From Ophioderma brevispina (lineage: Eukaryota > Echinodermata > Ophiuroidea > Amphilepidida > Ophiodermatidae), in contig JAMKCH010078783.1 in the NCBI GenBank assembly GCA_023653785.1, forward strand, positions 1 through 64,000: 64,000 nt of DNA, read 5' to 3'. The notes below the pieces were generated by a model. That model had not been told where the DNA came from. It ran no database searches and saw only the letters and a list, made by a program, of their open reading frames with translations. The position numbers and the translations under genes are program-made. Positions 48,484 through 59,380 of this stretch are shown here, one piece after another (within the stretch, counting starts at the first letter, position 1; each line of letters begins with the position of its first letter).

Positions 48484-48682
48484 ATGTCGGCGCCTGCATC
48501 GCAACTTCGTGGTGCCAGCATTGCCTGGATGCAATTTTAACTCAACTCGCACAGCAACAACAATACTATTTGCATCAGCTCACCATCAAAGCAAATTTTG
48601 ACCGCGCGCTTTCCCGGATGGTAAACGAAAGCAGCAGCAACCACATTGATCACCGTGAGACTGCAGCGTGTGCCGACCTTGA
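48484..48682 (+). CDS. Candidate first coding exon, Gln-rich, unknown protein
   Basis: An ATG at 48,484 reads MSAPASQLRGASIA. One base later in phase the frame continues DAILTQLAQQQQYYLHQL, TIKANFDRALSRMVNES and SSNHIDHRETAACADL, closing at a strong donor (TTGA|GTAAGT). A one-base deletion near codon 15 would explain the switch, matching the indel pattern of the DZANK1 exons. The amphipathic Leu/Gln stretch suggests a helix. I do not recognise the protein, and no acceptor or later exon was identified. Alternatively the frame enters from upstream without an intron. Confidence 0.4.
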
Positions 48683-49556
48683 GTAAGTATTTCCATGCAT
48701 TTTTGGCGTGGTTTACCCTAACAATCTACATAGTTTACTATTCATAGAATTGCTACTTTGGCTTACTACTGTCGCTGGAGGCGTTTAGGAAACTGTAAGT
48801 ACTTTTCTAAAAAGGAATTTTGAAGAGCACATAAGTTGGTCCCATTGTCCCGTTCAGAATATCGGCTTCGTACAGGGGACTTGTTCGACCCCTACGAGAG
48901 TGCGTAGTCTTTATCAAAGACAAAGGGTCAGCAGCGATCATGAAAGGGATAAATAATAATGTGGAAATGCATTTTTTAAATTATAAATCACAGATAAGTA
49001 TGTACAAATCCATATAATGTAGGAACAAAACACCAAACCAATAGTGAATAAATGAAACTCACCGGTGTTATTTGAAGAAATTTTCATACCGTCTTCCGCA
49101 AATAGACATACATTGATGAATTCTCAAAATATAACTAAACAGCTGATTGTGGTTCATACCAGTACATAAATTAAACAAAGATCAATTTGTGTTTGAGGGT
49201 CAAAACTGTTCAGGACATGGTGCCCACAATATTACGCTATAAATCGGGGATATTCACCACACAGAACTTTTTATCTCAAGTCGGATTTTGATAATGCACG
49301 TATAGAAATTATAGAAATCATAGAAAAAGGTATTGCCTTGTCCTTAATACACAGATTTCAAGGCCAACCACTTGCAGGTTATGTTAACACATCTATGCCA
49401 GTCGTAACAAAAATAAAAATACGAATTTTGATTATTTTTTCGATGTTCGAATCAGGTAAATCACCTGGCTTGTCCCTTTAACGGTACATGGTAGAGGGCC
49501 GCAACTTACGCATATCGGACAAAGGCTATGCTGGTCACAAATATTAAATAATTAAA
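48683..49556. other. No gene seen
   Basis: Would be intronic if the preceding exon is real. No acceptor-exon-donor unit was recognised. Confidence 0.4.
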
Positions 49557-49907
49557 TAAAGGCTGACTCTGAGATTTTCCGAGGAGGGGGGCCCCATTCA
49601 ATTTTCAAAGGAAATCAATTGATTTTTGTTGCATTCATAATGCCTGTCCATACAATAATCACTATGTGAAAGCTAAGCTCAAAACGTGACGTCTTTCATA
49701 TAGAAAATCACACATTGATTATTAAAATTCTGAATCTGGAATTTTTGTTTTACCAGTAATTAATTAAATGTCTGCATGGAAACTGATTCGTCTCAGAACT
49801 TGGAATTGAGCATTTTAGGTGAATATCTTTTAGGAAACCTTCCAGTGGGTGACTAATTTCAATTATCACATAAAAAAATTATATTAAAATCTATGAGTAG
49901 CCTTTAA
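49557..49907 (+). mobile_element. TTAA-type MITE, family A, copy 3
   Basis: Starts TAAAGGCTGACTCTGAGATT and ends ATGAGTAGCCTTTAA. It is in the same orientation as copy 1, with shared internal words TGTCCATACAATAATCACTA-like and GAACTTGGAATTGAGCATTTT. Length is 351 bp. Confidence 0.75.
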
Positions 49908-52767
49908 GGTTAAGGACCGTTTTTGGAAATTACACTGTTTTGCAGCTGCAGTGCTAATCCAAGCTAACCTTGACCAAATTTTGAAATAAATTATTTTTTC
50001 CTAAATTATCATGATTACTAAAATCTTTTGAACGAAGTTTAATTAAAGGTGCGAGGTTTTAAAAAGGTTAAAATAGAGAATAAAATTCATTAAAAAAGCC
50101 AGTACCTGTATAGGCCCCTAACTAGCGATTTTGTGAGAATATCAGTGTACTGACAAACCAGTATGCGCGGCGTGTTTGGAGTCCGTATTGAGAATAGTTG
50201 ATTTCCTTTGCCCTAAGAGCAAATTATGAGAGAACTACCCCACTAATTTTGTTCTGATAAACATTATAGTGTGTTAGAATATAGAAAAATAGATAAAAAT
50301 ACAATAAAGCTGTTGAGATGGCGTACAAACCCAAAATGGCTGTATAACGAGACTAGCCCCATGTTTGCGCGCTTTTTTAAGGGTGCCAAACCACTATTAC
50401 GCCTCCATAGACTTGTATAGAAAATTATGTTCTATCTTGGGCTGTATTTTGCCGAGGTACCTTGCGTTCAGAAAAATGAGAGTTGCACAGCTTGTTCGCA
50501 AGACTTTCTTTTTTTATAACATATCCCCCAAAATTGATCACAACTTTTCCGTATAAATTTTGCATATTAGCGCGTTCTTGGGTGCATTTAATTTCATACT
50601 CAAATTTTCGCCCGAAAACGGGAAATGCACGTGTGTTAATCCGCCAGTAAACAGCAAAATAAGCCTTAAATCAACACATTTTCTTCAGGAATATATGCAC
50701 ACTGGCCAAAAAAATTGGTTAGGACAATTTTATGGCAAAAAATATGCTCAAATAGTATCGATAACGCAAATTTTTCTTGTGAAAGACGGATCTTGCTTAT
50801 GTGATAACATTTTGCCGGAAGTGGCCGCCAAAAAGGGTAATTAGTGGTGTGTACCCTTTAAGCGAGCATTTTTTTAGACCCTCATTAATAAGGTCAAAAG
50901 ATAGCTAAAAAAAAGTTAAAATGCAATTGTCGAAATTTAACTTCATTAGCATTTTAGTTTTCGAGATAGGCTTCTCAAAGTTTGCCGACCAATACGCAAA
51001 CAACTCACTTGAACGATTTGGAGGTTAGCGCTGTTTTTCCTATATTTGTCGACCGACTGAAAGCCTATCAAAGTTCACGGAACCTTTAAAGTGACTTATA
51101 GAACCATATTTTGTAATTTACCTTTGCGATGTTGGGTAAAATCTTTTTAATTTGAATGTAAAACCGTAGTATATTTTAATAGGTTACAGATTAATGGAAA
51201 ATGTGATTTTCGCCAGGTTATGCAAGATGCAACAAAACAACATACAAAAGACCGTTTTAAATTTTTACTCGATTTTAGCCACTTATCAGGTGCATGCGAC
51301 CCTTTAACGTGCTAAAATTCTCTAAAAGTCTCTCAGAATGACCAAAATCAACATACAATAAAGTAAAAAACGATTCATAAACGTGCCAAATATGATTCAT
51401 CTAGTACATCCCATTATTGAGATTTGCCTGTAAACATAAAGTCGGGGCGTTTCCGGCTATATTCTGCATTTAGAAACTTGAAGCCCGCGGTAACACACTG
51501 CGTTCTCCTCCCCCCCCCCCCCCGACCGCACTTAAGTGTATACAATTGGGGGGATTTTAAAATGAAAATGAAAGTGTTATTATATATTTCTTGAATATCG
51601 TAGGACCGGCTTATATTTAAGATTTGATTTTGTAATGTTCCTGAGACAGACTGCCATAGTAAATGCACTTAGCAGTTCCCCAAATTAAACCGTTTGGAAA
51701 TGCAATGCCCAAATCAATTGGGTATTTGTGGTCAGTTCATACTCAATACCAAGGAGTCAAAATACTTTATGGCCACAGTGCTTTTGAATCAAATGCTGCC
51801 AAAAGTAGCCCTCTTCGTACATTTTACCATAGGCCAAATTTCTCCTGCTGCGATTTGTGAAACTGGGGCTAATCGCCTTAGCCCTCCTGTATTTTTGGAG
51901 CCCTGCTCAATACGGAAAAGTATTAGTTGTTATTTATACAACCACCACCACCACCATGTATGAAAATGACGCAAAATACCAACATTCGGGAAGTACTTTT
52001 CCCGAGTAAAAATACGGAAAATATCATGTTAATTGAAATTAAAAAAAAAAATAATTTAAAGGTACATTTTGTGATTCCTATCACTTTGTTTTATTCATTT
52101 TGCACTAGAATTCCTTAAGAAAGCTTATTCACAAACATAATTTTAGTTGATCCCGACTTTTGCGGTTCGTGTTATGAGCAAATGGCTATCTCCACGTCCC
52201 GTAGGCCACTATGCTATATTTTCTGTCCATAAATACAAAATTGCGAATTTCTTACAAATCCGTCTGATTTGCACGTAAAATTAGGTCCATGTGGATTACT
52301 AATGTTAGCAGCTCAGATGATATAAAAATTCTCAACTTTTTAGGTAAGTCTGGGGGGGGGGGAGGGCTATGATCCACGAAATGTTCCTTTAAAAAGAAAA
52401 CAAGTTAACACAATGTTAGGCAAAGAAGACAATCTTCTTTACAAATTAAACTAAAGACACTGGATTTTAAGATTTCCGGTCTACAAGTCTTGTTCAAATG
52501 AATTCCGACATTGTTTTCTCCAACTTTTGGATGGTGCAGCACATTAATATTTTCATGTTTAACCATTTAACTGCTTTATGCTGTGTCTTAACAAATTAAC
52601 TCCAGTGGTGCAAAGGGATAGGCCTACAAGATGATGAACCTGTTATGATTTGCTGTTGTTTGTCTTTTTAGTATTGTTCCATCATGGCTATCAACACAAA
52701 AGAAGTGCTAGGTTATAATTATGAATTTCAGTGTCTGGTTGTGGACTTTATTCCCACTGACAGTTCC
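49908..52767. other. No gene recognised
   Basis: AT-rich sequence with short C- or G-runs near 51,510 and 52,352 and a (CCA)n run near 51,940. Openings up to 94 codons (50,560-50,844) lack splice or domain support. Confidence 0.4.
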
Positions 52768-53126
52768 TTAAAGGTGCAACGAGGGATTTCACATAACAGG
52801 TGTCCCTAAAAATATGAAAATATGAAAATTCTGATTTTTTGCACCAATGTAAAGCTTTTTATCAAAAGTGTCCCCATGTAAAAGGATTCAGCTGAAAAAT
52901 ATTTCTTTGGTATAAAAATTGTGAAATTTCTAATTTTGTATAGGAGCAAATACTAAATTCAGCCTATGTTTTATATTGAAATTAAGCAAGTGAAAATCGC
53001 CTTTTAGTTTCACTTTGAAGGCATTTCTGTAACCAAAGACAAAGTAAGAATCTATTGGGGATATTATGAGATCACTACATATGACACAATATATGGGTGC
53101 TCCAAAATCTCTCGTTGCACCTTTAA
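52768..53126 (+). mobile_element. TTAA-flanked MITE, family B, copy 1
   Basis: TTAA then AGGTGCAACGAGGGATTTCA on the left. AAATCTCTCGTTGCACCT then TTAA on the right. Length 359 bp, no coding. A second copy in inverse orientation lies at 55,007-55,360. The ends differ from family A but share the AGG(T/C)... start, GAGATTT word and TTAA. Confidence 0.8.
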
Positions 53127-54152
53127 ATGGGGCTGTCAGATGGCGGAGCTTTGGCAATTTCTTTCAGAACAAAATGGAGATGGAATCAGGGTTCTTATTC
53201 TCAAAAGGCGAAGGAAGAGAATCACAGGTCTAGTGCCCTGCCACTGGTGGTTGACACACTGCAAAGTCATAGAATGATATCATCAAAATTTATCCTAAAA
53301 GCTAAAAGTTTTTATAGGAATTGATAGAAAAATATTTTAAAAAGCTATATTATAAATCATCTCCAATATTTTATTTATTGCCTGCTATGTATATATTTAC
53401 TATGACAATGTCTGGACTGATTATAGGTTGATCTAACTTTATACCTGTAGTAGCAAAATCTTATTAGCGCACTGTATATGGTGGTTATTACAGGGATGAA
53501 CTTTTATCATGGGTATTTTGTTTGCAATATCATGTGTGAATAGCAAGTACAACAAGAGGGACTTCCTTACAATTGTAGTGTGTGTTTTGATATGGAAAAA
53601 TGAACATGTGGTCATTAAAAAATAATTGGTATTGGATCAGTATTGGTATGGCCGATACCAATAAAACAGAAAACAGAAATCGGACATCACTATCATTTAG
53701 CAATGGTCTATGATGTGTAAGGGATTCCCATATTTGTCTTCTTTATTTGTTGCCTATGCGTAATGTGTTAAGCTTTACTTCTGACTACAATGAATGAATA
53801 AAAAGTAAAGTGTTTTTGTAAATTTATAATTTTTTACTTTAGACCCTTGAATACTGCAAAGTGCCACTTTTTTCTGAAAACGTGATTCTTGGAAAAAGGG
53901 AGCGTGTGTTGATACCAAAAGTGTTTTTTTGAAACATCAACGTTTGGGACAGAACTAAATATTTCCTCTCTTCAATTTTTTTTAAAAAAACATCCAGTTC
54001 TAAGTGAAGTCCTGCAACAAAATGTCCTTGAATTTTAGGGGGAACATATATTTTTGGGAACCCCTTCGAATAGATTTTGACAACAGTCCATTTATTAACT
54101 ATAGAAATCATTGATTTACATGTACCTCATAGATTAGAATTTAGATGTTGCC
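53127..54152. other. Upstream flank of DZANK1
   Basis: This would contain the promoter or 5' untranslated exons; no clear core promoter was seen. An ATGGCGGAG start at 53,140 opens a ~44-codon basic frame that ends in stops without a good donor, so it is not called. Confidence 0.4.
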
Positions 54153-54253
54153 ATGGCAGCTGGAGCAGTTTCAGTCCCGTCCATCATACCACTGCGGGTG
54201 CCGATTCCTGGAAAGATAAGTCAGAGGAGATAGACACTAATACACCAATTGAG
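54153..54253 (+). CDS. DZANK1: DZANK1 coding exon 1
   Basis: The start codon sits in an excellent context (TTGCCATGGCA). Translation begins MAAGAVSVPSIIPLRVPIPG, matching the conserved N-terminus of DZANK1 (the human protein starts MTAGS- and has the same PQIIPLRVPQPGK core). After PGK the frame shifts by one base and continues DKSEEIDTNTPIE, then a consensus donor GAG|GTACGT. DZANK1 is a double zinc ribbon and ankyrin repeat protein. In vertebrates it has been linked with NINL to dynein-based vesicle transport in photoreceptors and to ciliary biology. The shift is more likely an assembly indel than a disabling mutation. Confidence 0.9.
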
Positions 54254-54538
54254 GTACGTACAGGTGAGATTACTATTTGGTCAAATTCTATGCAATTATT
54301 CTCAGTAAGAGACTTCTACACTGAAGCATTTTTCATGTGTTGTAGAGATTTTTAATGAATAAGGAAATGCATCATGTATTCAGTTATGTCATTCTTGATT
54401 GAAACTGTACAAAATTAGCCTATTCAGTTCTTTGTAATGGAAAACAAAAGGTTATCTATTAAGTTGTGAACATCTTTAGAACGTGGCCAATGTGTTGTAC
54501 CTGTAAACTTCAAAGAGAACTGGACTTTTATATTCTAG

Positions 54539-54688
54539 AATTTCCTGACACCCGTATCTACTACACCAGTGAATGGTTGCAAGCCAGATCCATTTCCACA
54601 AATTGGTGAAAAAGGACAATAGTTGCTACAAGAAACCTTTCCTATTGCCTGAAGGGAGATGGACAGTGAAAACTCTAGCAATCACAAA
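54539..54688 (+). CDS. DZANK1: DZANK1 coding exon 2
   Basis: After an acceptor TATTCTAG, the exon reads FPDTRIYYT, NGCKPDPF--IGEKG and, in a further frame, NSCYKKPFLLPEGRWTVKTLAITK. This aligns with the human DVNIYYTLDGSKPEF...KPITLPDGKIQVKAIAVSK region, a chitobiase-like or bacterial-type beta-sandwich segment. At least two frame changes are needed. The donor is AAA|GTAAGT, leaving phase 2, which fits exon 3. Confidence 0.88.
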
Positions 54689-54840
54689 GTAAGTGTTACT
54701 TTTTTAAAAAATGTTCTAATTAACTAATCATGTATGCTCAATCACCAATAGGGTAACAAACTTTCGAAAGGAAAAGATTTAACAAGCCTCGTTTTTTAGA
54801 ATTCTTTTCAAACATGCCTCGTAATTGCAAGCGGACCAGA

Positions 54841-54989
54841 TTAGGGGGGATTTCACAAAGATTTCCACACCAATCGTAGATGCATCGTGTTTACTGTTAT
54901 TAATCCCGATTAGTACTTACAAAGATTAGACTTAGGATGGGCCCCCGATGGCATTGTAAGTTTCGTGAATGCGGGAAATCCACCCTATT
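54841..54989. mobile_element. ~150 bp foldback MITE in DZANK1 intron 2
   Basis: Left TTAGGGGGGATTTCACAAAG is mirrored on the right by GTTTCGTGAATGCGGGAAATCCACCCTA-type sequence (complement TAGGGTGGATTTCCCG). A second pair, CACCAATCGTAGATGCATCG against complementary sequence in the right half, is weaker. No coding. Confidence 0.55.
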
Positions 54990-55006
54990 TGATAAGCTGG
55001 AGGTAG

Positions 55007-55360
55007 TAAAGTGCAAACGAGAGATTTTGAGGCACCCAAATATTGTGTCCATCATAGTTAATTTCAAATAGATTAGACAATCAATTAGATTTCTTACCTT
55101 GTATTGTGTTACAGAAATGTCTTAAAGAGAGAAAAAGGGTGATTTTGAACTTGCTTATATTTCAATGTAAAACATAGGCTGAATTCGTATTTGCTCCTAT
55201 ACGAAATTAAAATTCAAAAAAATTTACCAAAATACATTTTCTTAGCTTAATCCTTTCAGATGGGGATATTTGTGATGGAAAGCTTTACATAAGGGCAAAA
55301 ACAGGACTTTCAATTTTTTAGGGACACCTGATATGTGTGAAATCTCTCATTGCACCTTAA
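55007..55360 (-). mobile_element. TTAA-type MITE, family B, copy 2, in DZANK1 intron 2
   Basis: Starts TAAAGTGCAAACGAGAGATT and ends GAAATCTCTCATTGCACCTTAA. It is inverted relative to copy 1; internal words such as AAAACATAGGCTGAATTCGT and TTTGCTCCTAT are complements of TTCAGCCTATGTTTTA and ATAGGAGCAAATA there. Length is 354 bp. Confidence 0.8.
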
Positions 55361-55558
55361 ATAACAGAGCTTATTAGGTGTATTCATCCAGAAAAAATTA
55401 TCTTGAAACAAAACAAAAACATGGAATAATGAGTGACTGACCAACTTTTTTTGCTACCTGTGAGGTCAGGTCTTTAACTATTTTGTTTAGCCTATCCTTC
55501 CATGGGGAGGTTGTTGTTGTAAATCTCTGAATAATCCAACCAATCAATTTTGTGCCAG

Positions 55559-55800
55559 TGACAAGAGGAGAGAAAGTGCAGTAGGCAGAAGACTTTCTTA
55601 GTAGACTTCGTCCCAGGCCCTGCAACAGGCCAAACAGTGATGACCGGAGGAGTATGCCTTCACGCAGATCAACTCAAAGAATCCTCAAACCAAGACCAGC
55701 TTCTGCCAAGGATTCTAGCTACAGGCACCACCCACCACAGGAAACAAGGTTTATGGAATCCAGGATGGGGACAAGGTCTTCCAAGCACCAGAAAATGGCC
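55559..55800 (+). CDS. DZANK1: DZANK1 coding exon 3, basic linker
   Basis: Acceptor TTGTGCCAG. The first codon is completed from exon 2 in phase 2, giving N-DKRRESAV, which aligns with human DCRQSGIV. After a one-base shift the exon runs through RPNSDDRRSMPSRRSTQRIL, KPRPASAKDSSYRHHPPQ and TRSSKHQKMA, a basic, low-complexity linker. I chose the donor GCC|GTAAGA because it leaves phase 0 and opens exon 4 in frame. The alternative AG|GTATGA at 55,818 would run into a stop. Confidence 0.75.
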
Positions 55801-56465
55801 GTAAGAGTAGACAGGAGGTATGAAAATGAGATATGCGACAGTTTTTTGTGTTGTATGATAGGCCATAGCGCATATAAGGAATTATTTGGCAGTCCATGTA
55901 TGTATGCAAGTGTGGTGAGTGTATGTGTTTGTATTTGTTTGTGGTAAAAAAATGTTAACCCCCTTGCACTTACTGGACTCAGATTCAGACATTGACCTAT
56001 TAAGTTCAGTCTTGGTACAATAATGGATCATGTTGAACTCTTACCATTTCTCCTTAAATGCATATTCATCATGATAGTAAGCTGGTTGTCCAAAAAAGTC
56101 CAGAATTTTCACCTGTTTTTATTGCATAGACAAATAAAGTCTATAGTGCGAGGATGCGAAATGACAATATAAATCTAACATCTCAAATAATATAGGGTTT
56201 ATTTGCAATGAGGTTGAAGGTCATCCAGAGGTATTTTTTTTTAGTTTGTCCAAAATCAGCTGAAACTGGGAATATTGTTATATCATGCAAACATGTAAAC
56301 AATCAAAATAATAGTTAACTGGGTCAAAGATTCTAGAGTTCAAATATTTATGTTTATGTCCCCATTTCAAAAATCCAGTGTATTGTTTTTTGATTGAGTA
56401 ACTAATACATACTGCTGATTTAATTGGCCATTAGTTGATACAGCTGCCCTTCTAATCAATCTCAC

Positions 56466-56770
56466 CAGGTATTGCTCATGGTAGAGGGCACATGTGTCCA
56501 ACGGATTAAAGCGGCAAAGGTTGTGGGTTCGAGCCCCGCTGAGGCTAATGTGTTTTGCCCTTGAGAAAGGTGCATTTACTTAATACTCTCTCTACCCGGT
56601 GTATTAAATGGGTACCAGCATTATTCAATGTTGGGAAGGTAACAGACTCGCTGTAGAGAATGTGTTGTAGCGATCCCCCTAAAGAAACATTATATGGTGG
56701 AGTCATGGTTCAATCGCTTCAAAAGAGAGATGGGCACTCGGTCTGCGTACACGGTTCCATCTCCTTTACG
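56466..56770 (+). mobile_element. tRNA-derived SINE in DZANK1 intron 3
   Basis: A tRNA-like 5' region carries a canonical polymerase III B box (GGTTCGAGCCC at 56,526-56,536) with a weaker A-box-like TGGTAGAGGGC about 40 bases upstream. It is followed by TTTTGCCCTTGAGAAAGG and GTGTATTAAATGGGTACC, words typical of SINEs from marine invertebrates. The 3' part extends to about 56,770 without a clear tail. It does not fold as an intact tRNA. Confidence 0.75.
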
Positions 56771-56953
56771 TTACTTACTTGTGGTAGAAATCCTGGTGAT
56801 GTTTGAAATCATGATTGTAGAGAAATGCAGAGGTTTCAAGGTGTGACCTCTCCAAAAGACCTATTTATTAGATACAAAATACAATGATGTCAATTATTTT
56901 AGTAAATAAACCTTGTTATGTACAGTCGTTTTGTGTTAATGTTTTTGCATTAG

Positions 56954-57043
56954 ACGATATCTTCTCAGGCAGAGGAAGAGAACAAGAAACCACCAGAAAC
57001 CTTAACCCATACAAACAGACTCAGCGGCAAACGATTTTCTGAA
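56954..57043 (+). CDS. DZANK1: DZANK1 coding exon 4, acidic/basic linker
   Basis: A 90-base, phase 0-0 exon between a GCATTAG acceptor and TCTGAA|GTAAGT. It reads TISSQAEEENKKPPETLTHT then NRLSGKRFSE with no stop. It has no direct alignment to human DZANK1, whose linker is poorly conserved here; support is splice sites and phase consistency with exon 3. Confidence 0.6.
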
Positions 57044-57255
57044 GTAAGTTATTGATGAAGTTAAATAGTTGGTTGAAGTGTAATTGTAATAAAATGCAGA
57101 CTCACAATTAAAAATAATCATGGTAGTGTGTGCCAGGTTTTAAAAAAAAAACCTCACAAACAAAACTCACCCCACTCAACAGAAATGTTTAAAAGCAGTT
57201 AACTTCCGTTGATTGAAATTGCTTTTATAAGCACATTGTTTCCAATCAATAGCAG

Positions 57256-57531
57256 TGGTATGCAATTACAATGGCCCAAACCCCACTGGAGTGTGCACTT
57301 TTCAAAATTTGTGCCCAAAACATGCCAGATTGAAGGTAGCCATAAGACCATGAATATCACAAAATCCCCAGCACTAAGTGGGAAAAATGCACTAAAGTCC
57401 CAATGTAGCAATGATGTCATTAAAACAAAGACAAATGACAGGGCACGAAATCCTGGCCGGGCCAGCAACAACGTTGTGGCGAGGTATCCACCAGCCCTGA
57501 TGATCAACAGAGATGGTCTACTTTATGATGT
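57256..57531 (+). CDS. DZANK1: DZANK1 coding exon 5, leads into zinc ribbon
   Basis: A frame open for about 90 codons ends ARNPGRASNNVVARYPPALM, INRDGLLYDV, at donor GATGT|GTAAAT. Leaving phase 2, it joins exon 6 as LYDV-FVFC, resembling human IMRIQRETDFLKC just before the first zinc ribbon. The acceptor is uncertain (candidates near 57,252 and 57,255 do not give the ideal phase). The opposite strand is also open here, so the 5' part is less secure. Confidence 0.55.
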
Positions 57532-57608
57532 GTAAATACTGTTTATAAAACACAATTTTAACACCTTGTCATAGTCTTGATTGAAGATTGGTGCTCCTTG
57601 ACCTCTAG

Positions 57609-57731
57609 GTTTGTATTCTGCAATGCCGATAGACCAGACCGAATCCCATTTGTCTAGGTTTGCATTAGCCATGCGGCATGCCCAGTACCACCATTACCGA
57701 AACAAGACTACCACCACCTGAACCAGCAAAG
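57609..57731 (+). CDS. DZANK1: DZANK1 coding exon 6, first zinc ribbon end
   Basis: Acceptor GACCTCTAG. Across frameshifts it reads FVFCNA-RPDRIPF--RFC--H then CPVPPLPK-TRLPPPEPAK before donor AAAG|GTTGGT. This matches human [27 protein letters not shown]...CRLPPPEGA in order, including the Pro-rich turn after the ribbon. Cysteine positions are blurred by at least two indels, so the full CxxC pair cannot be verified. Confidence 0.85.
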
Positions 57732-58699
57732 GTTGGTATAATGTCATAGATAAAGGGCTTATTTATTCCTGTATTCTTGGTATAAAGGAATGGTCTTATC
57801 ACAGATGTCAGTGCTTTGATCTAAACCAAGTTTCTGAGAAATCAAGGTTTCATGTTACTGATTTGTGCAAACCATCATATTACAGTACTCAATTTACAGA
57901 GTTAGAATCATGTGGTCAGTACTGCTATTACAAGGCGTAAACCCCAGAGGGTGTTTTGAATCAATCCATGATGCATTGCAAGGTTCTTATACTGTACTGC
58001 TTACTAACACAGTCATTACGTAGGAATAAAGGTTTTTAAAAAGGTTTAGGAACCACCAAGATATTTCCTAAATCATGCTAAAATTCCCTAAGTTCTAACG
58101 CTTTGTGGGATAAAATTAAGGTAAAAAGTCAGCAGATTTTTAGTGTTAAGAATAGGAGTTTTATGGGATCGATGACCTATGAGGTGAACTTTCCCAAACA
58201 CTGATGACAGGGTGTGATGAATCAAAACCACCTCTGCGCATAACCGAGGCATTTTCGAGGGGCAAATCTGGGTCCTCTCCTAGGACACTGTACAAACAGT
58301 CAGTTCATTGGGGGAGCAGGACAAGGGGAGGAGAGGGTTCTGAGGCAGGGGCAAGGGTTCTGAGCAGGAGGCACCTTTCCCTTGGTTAGGCCACTGCTGC
58401 TATTGCATTCTGGGTAAGCTTCTAAAGGGGCAGTTTACATGCATATTCATTTCTCTACCTCAGTGAAGTGATGGCAGAAAGAACTAGGTAGTGCTTTCGT
58501 GCATGTTGTTCGTGACCTGAGTCTTTGTGTGCGCATGTAAAAATGAAGGCACTTTAACTCGTTGGCACAACTTCTTGTGCGACCACCAAATTTAGCACTG
58601 ACATCACTGCACAGAGTATAGCAATGGCGTATAGGTGGGTTTATTACAGTGTGTGATGTGATTTCCTGTAGCAGTGTTCTTAAGATTTGTTTTTTCCAG
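57732..58699 (+). other. DZANK1 intron 6
   Basis: About 970 bases with no recognised repeat. A G-rich 61-codon opening at 58,204-58,389 has no domain. Confidence 0.5.
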
Positions 58700-58812
58700 C
58701 TTGGGATGGGTGTGGGTGTGTGAATCTATGGTCCTCTCAATGTGGAAACATGTTGTGTGTGTGAAATGCCAATACCACCTCAGCTAGTCCCACAGGCCTC
58801 CATTCAACTAAG
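58700..58812 (+). CDS. DZANK1: DZANK1 coding exon 7, second zinc ribbon
   Basis: Acceptor TTTTTTCCAG. Phase 0 from exon 6 gives LGMG-, then after a shift SMVPLNVETCCVCEMPIPPQ and LVPQASIQL. Human has [37 protein letters not shown]. The second CxxC (CCVC) is intact; the first is hidden by a one-base error. Donor AAG|GTTATG. Confidence 0.9.
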
Positions 58813-59079
58813 GTTATGGTCAATCCAGTGAACTTGGATTTTACTTACCTGTTTAAATAGTGGGTATTCATCAAAATAATCTGTCCTCGTCACTGTGAAG
58901 CACAGAGGAAGATTGAGTTAAAAATCTTTCTACCGGGGGAGTACGGAATTTCAAACAAAAATAAGCTGATGGGGTAAGACCGAGTCATCAGAGCTATACC
59001 CAAACAAGGATTAACCACTGTTCTAAGGGTATCGCTCAAACTGATCATGACCTGCTCATGATATAGCATGGTCAATTCA

Positions 59080-59380
59080 AGTGACTGTCTGCGGCCATGC
59101 TTATCATTAAGATGAGGCCAATGGGGTCTTTCCAGAGTCTGCTTGTGAGAACACTGTTATATAATCCAAAGTCGTAGGCCTCATTGCGCCACAGTTACCT
59201 GCTCATTGATATATAACCCGCTCAAATCAGTGGAATTGTCGGGCCATGCTAGTCATTAAGATGGAGGCCATTGTGTTGTCTCCAGAGTTGCTTGGTTGAA
59301 AAAGACTGTTATTATAATCTAAATATAAGTCTTAGAACTCATTGCCATAAGCTGATATAGGTAATGTGGGTACTTTGCAT
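59080..59380. repeat. Tandem duplication (~150 bp) in DZANK1 intron 7
   Basis: GGCCATGCTTATCATTAAGA, GGCCAATG, TCCAGAGTCTGCTTG and TGTTATATAATC recur about 145 bases later as GGCCATGCTAGTCATTAAGA, GGCCATTG, TCCAGAGTTGCTTGG and TGTTATTATAATC. Confidence 0.65.

Noticed and set aside
53140..53275. ATGGCGGAG start with a basic frame just after the family B MITE, possible upstream first exon
   Set aside because: The frame runs into stops without a convincing donor, no homology is recognised, and DZANK1 has its own good start at 54,153.
55818..55823. Alternative donor AG|GTATGA for DZANK1 exon 3
   Set aside because: It leaves a phase that opens a stop in exon 4; GCC|GTAAGA keeps both exons in frame.
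56466..56545. Functional tRNA gene
   Set aside because: B box is present, but the acceptor and anticodon stems do not form and the sequence continues into a SINE body.
57199..57507. 102-codon minus-strand opening opposite DZANK1 exon 5
   Set aside because: No domain or splice support; the plus-strand frame joins exon 6 in phase and fits the gene. Kept in mind as a reason for lower confidence in exon 5.
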